Source: Prosthecobacter debontii (GTDB taxonomy: Bacteria > Verrucomicrobiota > Verrucomicrobiia > Verrucomicrobiales > Akkermansiaceae). From it: a stretch of DNA of 32,293 bases. The notes under the pieces are model-generated. The model searched no databases. It worked only from the letters and a program-made list of their open reading frames with translations, and was not told where the DNA came from. Position numbers and translations under genes: made by a program. Shown here piece by piece: positions 15,100-22,964 of the stretch (position 1 is its first letter; each line of letters begins with the position of its first letter). The stretch lies in assembly GCA_945869465.1 (NCBI GenBank), contig CAMBPB010000034.1, positions 1 through 32,293 of the forward strand. Direction: 5' to 3'.

Positions 15100-15384
15100 T
15101 CAGTCGTTGAGGAGGTGCAGGATGCGTTCGCGGATTTCGCTGATCTTGAAGGGGCGGCCCTTGATCTTGGTGAGAGAGATGGCATCGACCAGGAAGCGGG
15201 CCCGGATGAGAATACTGAGTTGGCCGGAGTTGAGTTCCGGGATGAGCACCTTGTCGAATCCCTTGATCAAGTCGCCGAGGTCGGGTGGCAGCGGATTCAG
15301 GTAGGCGTTGCCAGCAAGGGCGGAATAGACATGATCCGCCGGGTGATTGGCGCGCGTAGTTTTGAACACAAGGGTTCGGATCAT
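15100..15384 (-). pseudogene. korA: 2-oxoacid:ferredoxin oxidoreductase alpha subunit, C-terminal fragment
   Basis: The 94 codons include the C-terminal block of the alpha subunit: YLNPLPPDLGDLIKGFDKV, LIPELNSGQLSILIRARFLVD, and KIKGRPFKISEI. Family members are around 580-620 aa, so most of the protein, including the pyruvate/2-oxoacid-binding domains, is missing. Similarity starts about residue 24 (near 15315). The preceding residues look like unrelated sequence captured at the deletion point. The ATG at 15384 is the only in-frame start. It lies head-to-head with hisD, 45 nt away. With korB it forms the scar of a former operon. Confidence 0.7.
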
Positions 15385-15429
15385 GCTTGGCTAACGCCTG
15401 CGGCGCGTCCATCTTCCGCCACTTCCCGT

Positions 15430-16719
15430 ATGAAAGTTCTCAGTCACCTCGATCCCGGCTATCCGGCATTCATCCGCCGCCTCAAACGCCGGGCCCTTCC
15501 CGAAGCCGGCGTCCGCGATTTGGTCGCCGAAATCATCGCCCAAGTCGCCGCCAAGGGAGACGAGGCCTTGGTCACCTTCACCCGGAATTTTGACAGCGCG
15601 GTCATCACGAAGAAAACGATTTTTGTCACCGATGCCGAGTTTGCCGCAGCGAACAAAGCCGTCACTCGGGCCACCCGGATGGCGGTTGCCCGCAGTTTGA
15701 AAAACATCCATGCCTTTGCAAAACACGGTTTGCGCAAGGATTGGTCCGCCAAAAACGCGGAAGGTGCCACGGTTGGCGAACGTTTCACTCCCTTTGATCG
15801 GGTGGGCGTCTATGTCCCGGGCGGCAAGGCTCCGCTGGTTTCCACGGCGCTGATGACCGCCGGCTTTGCCCAAGCCGCCAAGGTTCCTGAAATCATTGCC
15901 GCTACCCCGTGCGGACCGGACGGTTCGGTGAATCCGGCGTTGCTCTATGCCCTTCAAGCCGCCGGTGCCACCGAGGTCATCAAGGTCGGCGGTGCCCAAG
16001 CGATCGCCGCGCTCGCGATTGGCACAAAATCCATCCGCGCGGTGGACCGCATCTTCGGGCCCGGCAACCGCTTCGTTGTCGAAGCCAAACGCCAGCTCGT
16101 CGGCGCGGTGTCCATCGACCTGCTGCCCGGCCCGAGCGAAATCCTGATCCTCTCGGACAAATCCGGAAACCCGGACTACATCGCCGCGGACATGCTTGCC
16201 CAAGCCGAACACGGCGGCGACAGCGTGGTCGGCTTCGCCACGGATGCCAAGTCGCTGTTAGGCAGGGTGGTGAAAGCCATTCACAAACAACTCCCGTCCC
16301 TCTCGCGCGGCACGATCATCCGGGATGTCCTGAAAACCGGCACCTTCCTGCTTCATTTGAAATCCTTCGAGGACGGAGTCGCCGTTTCCAACGCCTTCTG
16401 CCCGGAACACTTGTCGCTCATCACCGCGGATGAAAAACGCTGGCTGCCGCAAATCCGCACCGCCGGCGCGATCTATCTGGGCAACGACTCGCCGGTCGCA
16501 GTCGGGGATTTTCTAGCAGGACCGAGCCACACCCTGCCCACCGGCGGCGCCGGACGATCGTTCTCCGGCCTGCGCGCCGACCAGTTCCAGCGCCGCACCA
16601 GCATTGTTAGGCTCGACAAGAAATCCGTCAGGGCGTCACTCGCGGTGGTTGAGGAATTCGCCCGCATCGAAGGTCTCGACGCTCACGGCCGATCGACCGC
16701 CATCCGCTTGGAATCATGA
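15430..16719 (+). CDS. hisD: Histidinol dehydrogenase HisD
   Basis: This 429-aa protein catalyses the last two steps of histidine synthesis, L-histidinol to L-histidine with 2 NAD+. The ATG at 15430 gives the standard length. Visible motifs are VGVYVPGGKAPLVST, the GGAQAIAALAIGT region, FGPGNRFVVEAKR, zinc-site AQAEHGG, catalytic CPEHLSLI (Glu326-His327, the same numbering as the E. coli enzyme) and LAGPSHTLPTGGAGR. All key residues are present. Upstream are the decayed kor genes on the opposite strand. Downstream is the convergent M42 peptidase gene, so it is monocistronic here rather than in a his operon. Confidence 0.96.
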   Translation: MKVLSHLDPGYPAFIRRLKRRALPEAGVRDLVAEIIAQVAAKGDEALVTFTRNFDSAVITKKTIFVTDAEFAAANKAVTRATRMAVARSLKNIHAFAKHGLRKDWSAKNAEGATVGERFTPFDRVGVYVPGGKAPLVSTALMTAGFAQAAKVPEIIAATPCGPDGSVNPALLYALQAAGATEVIKVGGAQAIAALAIGTKSIRAVDRIFGPGNRFVVEAKRQLVGAVSIDLLPGPSEILILSDKSGNPDYIAADMLAQAEHGGDSVVGFATDAKSLLGRVVKAIHKQLPSLSRGTIIRDVLKTGTFLLHLKSFEDGVAVSNAFCPEHLSLITADEKRWLPQIRTAGAIYLGNDSPVAVGDFLAGPSHTLPTGGAGRSFSGLRADQFQRRTSIVRLDKKSVRASLAVVEEFARIEGLDAHGRSTAIRLES

Positions 16720-16837
16720 ACGCCAGCCGGCATGACAGCCCGGCTCTAACCCACTTTCATCCGGCCCGGGGTCCTGTTTGTCCATCGCCTCAGCCGCGGC
16801 CCTTCGTCATCGCCGGCAACCTGTTCCACCGCACGGG

Positions 16838-17917
16838 TTACCCCAAAGACTGATGAAATTCTTCCTTTTCCTTAAGCGCGAGCACGAACGCGGTGAGCAG
16901 GTCGATGACATGGCTGATGTCATCGAGATGGGCGGTTTCGACGACTGAATGCATGCAGCGCAGCGGCAGCGAAACGAGGGCGCTGGGCACGCCTTCGCGG
17001 CTGTGGAAGATCTGGTCGGTATCGGTTCCGGTGAAGCGGCTGCTGGCTTCATGCTGGATGGGGATTTTCGCCTCTGCGGCGAGGTCGATCAGGCGCCTGA
17101 CCACCAGCGGATGGTTGGCCGTGCCGTGGGACAAGGACGGGCCACCGCCGAGTTTCACGCTGCCGTGTTTGGCCGCATCCAGGCCGGGAGTGTCGGTGGC
17201 ATGGGTGACATCGAGGCAGACGCAGACATCGGGCTTGAGCCGATAGGTGGCCATCACCGCGCCGTGGCCGCCGATTTCTTCTTGGATCGCATTCAGGCAG
17301 ACGAGCGTGAACGCCGGTTTTTTCTTGCCGGTGGCGAGGCGTTTCATCACTTGGGCGATGATGTAGCCGCCGATGCGGTTGTCCAGGGCGCGGCCGACGA
17401 GGCGTTTGTTCGCCAGTTCCAGCGGGCCGTCCTGATAGACGGCGGGATGTCCGACGCGGAGGCCGAGGGTCGCGACTTCGGTGGCATTCGAAGCGCCCAC
17501 ATCGACCCATAGGTCGTGCACTGCGGGTGCTTTTTCCGTGCCCTGTTCGTCGCGCCGGAGATGGATGGCGGTGTTGCCGATGATGCCGGAAACAGGGCCT
17601 TTGTCGCCGAGAATGGAAAGCCGGCGGCCGCGGGCGGTGGCGGCATCGGACCCGCCCACCCGGTCGAGGCGGAGAAATCCCTGGGCGTCGATGTGTTTGA
17701 TCATGTAGCCGATCTCGTCGGCGTGGGCGGCGAGCATCACGGTCTTTACTGATTTGCCGGGAAGCGTCGCCCAGGTGGAGCCATAGGCGTCGCAATCGAC
17801 CTGGGCGGCGTGGTTGCGGATCCAGTCCGCCCAGACCTTCTGGCCGGGCATTTCGAATCCCGTGGGGCTTGGGGTTTCCAACAGACGAAACAAAAACTCG
17901 CGGTCTTCCTTTTTCAC
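16838..17917 (-). CDS. M42 family metallopeptidase (glutamyl aminopeptidase/endoglucanase-like)
   Basis: This 359-aa protein starts at GTG. The dinuclear zinc-site motifs of the M42 family are visible: AAHADEIG, the bridging Asp in VGRALDNRIGG, catalytic Glu-Glu in NAIQEEIGGHG, Asp in CLDVTHATDTPG, and His in LRCMHSVVE. M42 enzymes are cytoplasmic aminopeptidases that form large tetrahedral complexes and trim peptides. No signal peptide is seen. Substrate preference cannot be told from sequence. It is convergent with hisD (118 nt gap) and is followed upstream by a 212-nt gap with no gene before the nuclease gene. Confidence 0.9.
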   Translation of the reverse strand: MKKEDREFLFRLLETPSPTGFEMPGQKVWADWIRNHAAQVDCDAYGSTWATLPGKSVKTVMLAAHADEIGYMIKHIDAQGFLRLDRVGGSDAATARGRRLSILGDKGPVSGIIGNTAIHLRRDEQGTEKAPAVHDLWVDVGASNATEVATLGLRVGHPAVYQDGPLELANKRLVGRALDNRIGGYIIAQVMKRLATGKKKPAFTLVCLNAIQEEIGGHGAVMATYRLKPDVCVCLDVTHATDTPGLDAAKHGSVKLGGGPSLSHGTANHPLVVRRLIDLAAEAKIPIQHEASSRFTGTDTDQIFHSREGVPSALVSLPLRCMHSVVETAHLDDISHVIDLLTAFVLALKEKEEFHQSLG

Positions 17918-18129
17918 CCGAGGAGTTCAACCAGTCGGCCGCCTGCTGGCAAGCGCATTGAAACGAAAACATCCGCGGTTTTCCGGGGATGTGTGGATTT
18001 CGGTTGCAGGAAACATCCCGCGGCATGGCCGGGCGCGGGGCTGTCAGAACTTCAGGCAATCGCGGAGGGTGGTCGAAACGCACGCAACCCATTGCAACAA
18101 GCGGGCGCCCTGTGGACGGAGGTCGCGGA

Positions 18130-18972
18130 TCAGGGCTTGGTAATGGTCAGGAACGGCCGGATTTTCGTCAGCGTCGCGGGACCGATTCCGGGCACGCGGT
18201 CCAAGTCATTGATGGATTGGAACGGGCGCTTGCCGATGATCTGATTGGCGGTCTTTTCGCCGACTCCCGGCAAGGTCATGAGTTCGTCGCGGGCGGCGTG
18301 ATTGATGTCGATGGGTTTGCCTTCGACGGCCTTGGTGTTGCCCTTGGCCTCGTTGAGTTCCGCGTTTTCCTCGCGGGCTTCCTTGCGGGTTTTCGGCAGC
18401 TTTTCCCAATCCGTGTGTTTCCACGCGCCGCGGCCCGCGCGGGCGGCGGTGAGTTCGAGGTCTTTGAGTTGCTCTTTCCATTCGTCGCCGCTGGTGCCGT
18501 TAGGCAGTTGCCGGATCACCCCGAAGGCCCGGGCAAGGCCCTGTGTGACGAGGGTTTCGGAGAGGTTTCCGCCCTCGGAGGTTTCCACGAACGCATAGAT
18601 GCGGGCGAACCGGCCGTCGCCCCGGCCGTCGGCGAAGGCGGTATGGACGATGAAGGGTTTGGATAGCAGTTTGGCGGTTTCGGCCTTGGCCGCCTGCCCC
18701 ATGGATTTGGCGGTGAGGATATCGGCGATGCCGAAATAGCGCCGCTGATCGCGCAGGCGCCGGGCGTTTGAATCATCGCCCTGAACGTGGATTTCCATGC
18801 AGTCCACTCCGTAGAGGCGGAGGGTCTGGTTTTTCCCATCCGGGAAACGGACCTGAAAGCTATCCCCGTCCGCCCACGCGGTTTCCACGAGCGTGCAGTT
18901 CGCAATTTTCCGGAGTTGGCCGCAGGCGAGTCCGGAGAGAAGGAGCCAGGAAAAAACCAGAAATCGAATCAC
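18130..18972 (-). CDS. Exported thermonuclease (SNase) with C-terminal helix-hairpin-helix domain
   Basis: This 280-aa protein starts at GTG. An N-terminal signal-like segment (MIRFLVFSWLLLSGLACG) suggests export, possibly with lipidation at the Cys. The SNase domain has LRLYGVDCMEIH, matching the Arg/Asp/Glu of staphylococcal nuclease (R35, D40, E43), and GRFARIYAFV for R87. A charged linker (about 195-220) leads to a ComEA-like tandem HhH (INHAARDELMTLPGVGEKTANQII and VPGIGPATLTKI). The HhH part binds DNA backbone non-specifically. The fusion points to extracytoplasmic DNA degradation or handling of incoming DNA. It is divergent from argD and apparently monocistronic. Confidence 0.86.
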   Translation of the reverse strand: MIRFLVFSWLLLSGLACGQLRKIANCTLVETAWADGDSFQVRFPDGKNQTLRLYGVDCMEIHVQGDDSNARRLRDQRRYFGIADILTAKSMGQAAKAETAKLLSKPFIVHTAFADGRGDGRFARIYAFVETSEGGNLSETLVTQGLARAFGVIRQLPNGTSGDEWKEQLKDLELTAARAGRGAWKHTDWEKLPKTRKEAREENAELNEAKGNTKAVEGKPIDINHAARDELMTLPGVGEKTANQIIGKRPFQSINDLDRVPGIGPATLTKIRPFLTITKP

Positions 18973-19100
18973 TGGGAAAACTGGTAAGCGGTCCGCGCGG
19001 TTTCGACAAGCGCCGAGAGAGAGGGAGAGAGGATTGCTCCTCCACCGGATAATTACCGCTTTGCCAATCCGGGGATCGGCGCTAGTCTGCGCGCCTTTCC

Positions 19101-20372
19101 ATGAGCAATTCCGACCTTTTTTCCCAGCATGTTCTTGCGACTTACGGACGCTTTCCGCTGGTTCCGGTGCGTGGCGAGGGCTGTCAGCTATGGGATGAAA
19201 CGGGGAAACGCTACCTCGATTTCTGCAGCGGCATCGCCGTCTGCTCGCTCGGCCACTGCCACCCGCGGGTGGTCGCCGCCATCCACGATCAGGCGGGGAA
19301 ACTCTTGCATGTTTCCAATCTCTATCAAATCCCTCAACAGGCGCAACTGGCCGCGGAGATCAACACGCACCACGTTCGCATTCCCGGCAAGATCTTCTTC
19401 TCCAACTCCGGTGCCGAGGCCAACGACGGTCTGATCAAGTCCGCCCGCCGCTTCGGCCACAAACGCCCGCAGGCCGATGGTTCGCCGCGGTTTGAGGTGA
19501 TCACCTTCCAGCAGTCGTTTCACGGCCGCACCCTCGGCTCGATGTCCGCCACCGGCCAAGCGAAGATCCAGGCGGGCTTCGATCCCTTGCTGCCGGGATT
19601 CCGCTACCTGCCGTTCAACAACATCGTCGCGCTGGAAGCCGGGATTCAGCCGCAAACCGCCGCGATCCTGCTGGAGCCGATCCAGGGCGAGGGCGGCGTC
19701 CACTCCGCCACTCCCGAGTTCCTGCGCGCCGTGGCCAACCTCTGCCGGAAACACGACCTGCTCCTGTTATTCGACGAAATCCAGACTGGCTTCGGCCGCT
19801 GTGGCGACGCCATGGCCTGGCGCATGATCGCGCCGGAAATCGAACCCGACGGCATTTCATGGGCCAAGGGCATGGGCGGCGGCGTGCCGATCGGCGCGTT
19901 CTGGCTCAACGACCGCGCCATCGACGATGCGGGCACTCCGCTTCCCGCGCTGATGGGTCCCGGATCGCACGGTTCGACTTACGGCGGCAACCCGCTCGTC
20001 TGCGCCGCCTCGCTTGCCGTGCTTCAGGAAATCCGCGAGAAGGAACTCGCCGCCCACGCGATCCTGATGGAAGTGCGCATCCGCGAAACCATCCGCACGT
20101 GGCAACTCCCGATCATCACCGAAATCCGCGGCAGCGGCCTGCTGCTCGGAGTGCAGCTCGATCCGGAGCTTGTTCCAACGCCGGAGGGGAAAACCCCGGC
20201 GCTTGTTGTCGCCACGCGCTTGATGGAACGGGGATTGTTGGTCCCGCCCGCCGGACCTAATACATTCCGTCTGCTTCCGCCGCTCAATGTCACCGAAGAA
20301 GAGATCGACGAGGCGCTGGCGATCATTCAAGCCGTGCTTACCGCCCTCAATTCTCCGCTCTCAGCCACATGA
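19101..20372 (+). CDS. argD: Acetylornithine aminotransferase ArgD
   Basis: This 423-aa class III PLP aminotransferase makes N-acetylornithine from N-acetylglutamate semialdehyde in arginine synthesis. The PLP-binding Lys256 lies in SWAKGMGGGVPIGAFW. Other motifs are CSGIAVCSLGHCHP, FFSNSGAEANDG, TFQQSFHGRTLGSMSATG, EPIQGEGG and LLFDEIQTGFGRCG. These fit ArgD rather than the GABA or ornithine enzymes, and the neighbour argF supports it. The ATG start gives normal length with MSNSDLFSQHVLATYGRFP. The stop overlaps the argF ATG by 4 nt. The upstream 128-nt gap is shared with the divergent nuclease. Confidence 0.94.
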   Translation: MSNSDLFSQHVLATYGRFPLVPVRGEGCQLWDETGKRYLDFCSGIAVCSLGHCHPRVVAAIHDQAGKLLHVSNLYQIPQQAQLAAEINTHHVRIPGKIFFSNSGAEANDGLIKSARRFGHKRPQADGSPRFEVITFQQSFHGRTLGSMSATGQAKIQAGFDPLLPGFRYLPFNNIVALEAGIQPQTAAILLEPIQGEGGVHSATPEFLRAVANLCRKHDLLLLFDEIQTGFGRCGDAMAWRMIAPEIEPDGISWAKGMGGGVPIGAFWLNDRAIDDAGTPLPALMGPGSHGSTYGGNPLVCAASLAVLQEIREKELAAHAILMEVRIRETIRTWQLPIITEIRGSGLLLGVQLDPELVPTPEGKTPALVVATRLMERGLLVPPAGPNTFRLLPPLNVTEEEIDEALAIIQAVLTALNSPLSAT

Positions 20373-21262
20373 AACATCTCCTCTCCATCGAGCAACTCAG
20401 CAGCAGGGAAATCCACGGCCTGCTGGATTCCGCCGCACACCTCAAGCTCCAGCGCGGCCGGGACGGCACCCAGCTCGCCGGCCAGACATGGGCACTCATT
20501 TTCACCAAGTCGTCCACCCGCACCCGCGTCTCGTTTGAGGTCGGCATCCGCGAGCTCGGCGGGTTCCCGATGTTTCTATCGAAAAACGACATCCAGCTCG
20601 GCCGCGGCGAGCTCATCAAGGACACCGCCCGGGTGCTTGGCCGCATGGTGCACGGCGCAATCATCCGCACCTTCGCCCAGCAGGACGTGATCGAGTTTTC
20701 CGAATACTCCGGCATCCCGACGATCAACGCGCTCACCGACGACGAACATCCCTGCCAGATTCTAGCGGATTTGCTCACTGTGCGGGAAAAACTCGGCGGC
20801 TGGGAAGGCCGCAAGGTCGCCTTCATCGGCGATGGTTTTTCCAACATGACGCGCTCGTGGTTGTGGGCGGCCAAACGCCTGGGCTTCCAACTCGCCATCG
20901 CATCGCCAGTATCCTGCCAGCCGCCGGCGGAGTTTCTAACCGCCCTCGACGCGCCGAACGTCTCGGTCACCGCCGATCCGCGGATCGCGGTGACCGACGC
21001 ACACGTCATCAACACCGACGTCTGGCTGTCGATGGGCCAGGAGCAGCAGCAGGACAAGGAGCGTGAGTTCGCCGGGTTCGAAGTGAACGCCGGCTTGCTC
21101 GCGTCCGCCGCCGCCGGGCACATCGTGCTCCATTGCCTGCCCGCCTACCGTGGCAAGGAAATTAGCGCCGAAATCCTCGAACTCCACGCCGCCACGATTT
21201 TCCAGCAAGCCGAAAACCGCCTCCACGCCCAGAAGGCAATCCTGGTGGCGCTTGTGCGGTGA
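20369..21262 (+). CDS. argF: Ornithine carbamoyltransferase ArgF
   Basis: This 297-aa protein converts ornithine and carbamoyl phosphate to citrulline in arginine synthesis. The carbamoyl-phosphate loop is SSTRTR (residues 48-53), HPCQ supplies the second phosphate contact, DVWLSMGQE matches the ornithine-binding SMG loop, and HCLP (HCLPAYRG) is the catalytic Cys loop. Presence of SMG and HCLP separates it from aspartate carbamoyltransferase. It is slightly shorter than typical (about 305-330). It is coupled to argD by an ATGA overlap and forms a two-gene operon. A GC-rich imperfect hairpin lies about 25 nt after the stop, without a clear T-run. Confidence 0.94.
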   Translation: MKHLLSIEQLSSREIHGLLDSAAHLKLQRGRDGTQLAGQTWALIFTKSSTRTRVSFEVGIRELGGFPMFLSKNDIQLGRGELIKDTARVLGRMVHGAIIRTFAQQDVIEFSEYSGIPTINALTDDEHPCQILADLLTVREKLGGWEGRKVAFIGDGFSNMTRSWLWAAKRLGFQLAIASPVSCQPPAEFLTALDAPNVSVTADPRIAVTDAHVINTDVWLSMGQEQQQDKEREFAGFEVNAGLLASAAAGHIVLHCLPAYRGKEISAEILELHAATIFQQAENRLHAQKAILVALVR

Positions 21263-21452
21263 GCCAACTCACCCGGTAGGGCCGGGCGGCCTCGCCGGCC
21301 GATGGGCTGGGCCATTGGCCTGTGAGAAACCCGTCCCACCCATTCATTCACGGCCCCTGTTGGCGGACCGCCCGGAGGATCGTTCCTTGGCGCCTTTGCC
21401 GATGATATCCGCGTTTCCGCAGACACACGGTCCCGGAGCGGGGGCGATGCGG

Positions 21453-22853
21453 TTAGAACGTCTTCCTCAGGTGCGAGGGCAAGATGTTCAGTTGTTCGCG
21501 GTATTTCGCCACAGTGCGGCGGGCGACGGTGATGCCTTGCCCGGCAAGCGCCTTCATCAGCAATTCATCCGACAACGGCTTGGTGGGGGGTTCCGCGGCC
21601 ACCAGTTGTTGAATCGCCTCGCGCACGCCTGCATTGGAAACCTCCGCTCCATCCTGGGTCTGATAGCCCGTGGCGAAGAAGACCCGCATTTCCATCAACC
21701 CCTGCGGCGTGAGCACGTATTTGCCTGCGACCGCCCGTGACACGGTGGTGCCGTGCATGCCGAGTTCGTCGGCGATGTCGTTCATGGTCAGCGGGCGCAG
21801 GTGGCGCGGTCCTTTGTTGAAAAAATCCGTCTGGTGTTCGATGAGTTTGTGGGCGATGGCGAGGATGGTTTCCTGGCGCAGCGAGATCGAGCGCATCAGG
21901 CTGCGGCCATCGCGGATCTGGTCGCGCAGAAACTGCCGGGCTTTGGCGTCCACCCCGGATTTGCCGATCAGGTCCTTGTAAAAGTCGTTGATGCGCAGGG
22001 TCGGCAGGAACTCGCCGGTTAGGCGGGCTTCCAACCGGCCGTCGTCGTTGCGTTCGATGACCACATCCGGCAGGACGTAGGGGTTTCCGGTCGGATCGAA
22101 ATCCCCGCCGGGGTTGGGGGTCAGCCGGCCGATCCGCGACGCGGCTTCGGCCACACGTTCGACGCTGGTGCCGAGTTCCTTGGCGATTTGCGGGTGGCGC
22201 TTGCGGGCGAGATCCTCGAGGTGATCGCGGACGATCCTGTATTCGATGGTGGCCGTGCCGCTCTGGCGTTCGAGTTGCAGGAGCAGCGATTCGGCGATGC
22301 CGGACGCGCCGATGCCCGCCGGATCGAAGGATTGGATCAACTTGAGCGCGGTGCTCAGGTCGGCTGGCCTGAGCCCGAGTCGGATTCCCAGATCCTTGAT
22401 GGGGAGATCGAGGAAACCGCGGCCATCGAGATTGCCCAGGATCGCCCGGGCCGCGTCGCGGATTTCGGGATCGACCATCGAAAGATCGAGTTGCTGTTGC
22501 AAATGCTGCTGGAGTGTCACCGGGCCAACGATCGAATCATAAATTCGCTGGCGGCGTTCCTCATCCTCGTTGGTCCAGGGGGAGGATTTGCCTTCAAGAA
22601 TCGAGCGATCCCGCCAGTCGTCGTCGGTTTCGTTCAGGTAATCGAGCGAATCCGCCGCCTCGGGATCGGGCGCGTCCTCATCGAGCGACAGCGATTCGGT
22701 GAGATCTTCGAGGACGGGGTTCATCTCCAGCGCCTGGGAGATGAGTTGCGAGAGCTCCATGGTCCCGGCCTGCAGGATTTCCAGACTCTTGCGCATCTGG
22801 GGCGCGAGCGTCTGCTGTTGGGACAGCGATTGCTGGAGGTAGGCGTTGGACAT
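21453..22853 (-). CDS. rpoN: RNA polymerase sigma-54 factor RpoN
   Basis: This 466-aa protein has all three parts of sigma-54. Region I is Gln/Leu-rich (LQQSLSQQQTLAPQMRKSLEILQAG). It is followed by an acidic region II (SLSLDEDAPDPEAAD). Region III has the core-binding domain, a helix-turn-helix (NDIADELGMHGTTVSRAVAGKYV) and the RpoN box ARRTVAKYRE near residues 444-453. It recognises -24/-12 promoters and needs enhancer-binding ATPases. None of these is encoded in the window. It is downstream of the bat operon by 111 nt and convergent with argF. It may have its own promoter or be read through from bat. Confidence 0.95.
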   Translation of the reverse strand: MSNAYLQQSLSQQQTLAPQMRKSLEILQAGTMELSQLISQALEMNPVLEDLTESLSLDEDAPDPEAADSLDYLNETDDDWRDRSILEGKSSPWTNEDEERRQRIYDSIVGPVTLQQHLQQQLDLSMVDPEIRDAARAILGNLDGRGFLDLPIKDLGIRLGLRPADLSTALKLIQSFDPAGIGASGIAESLLLQLERQSGTATIEYRIVRDHLEDLARKRHPQIAKELGTSVERVAEAASRIGRLTPNPGGDFDPTGNPYVLPDVVIERNDDGRLEARLTGEFLPTLRINDFYKDLIGKSGVDAKARQFLRDQIRDGRSLMRSISLRQETILAIAHKLIEHQTDFFNKGPRHLRPLTMNDIADELGMHGTTVSRAVAGKYVLTPQGLMEMRVFFATGYQTQDGAEVSNAGVREAIQQLVAAEPPTKPLSDELLMKALAGQGITVARRTVAKYREQLNILPSHLRKTF

Positions 22854-22964
22854 GACCGGCAGGCGGGCCTATTGCCACCATAAAGCCGATCGCCCCGATG
22901 TGAAGCAAAATGTGTGCCATGTGGGCATCTCATTTTGCGGCACCATCGGCCGAAGTGGGAACGC

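Noticed and set aside
16716..16853. A 45-codon ORF starting in an ATGA overlap with the hisD stop
   Set aside because: It has no recognisable domain, is rich in Pro/His/Arg, and overlaps the end of the convergent M42 gene; probably chance.
21263..21452. Intrinsic terminator between argF and rpoN
   Set aside because: GC-rich inverted pieces are present (about 21,280-21,305), but no T-run follows on either strand, so a terminator cannot be supported.
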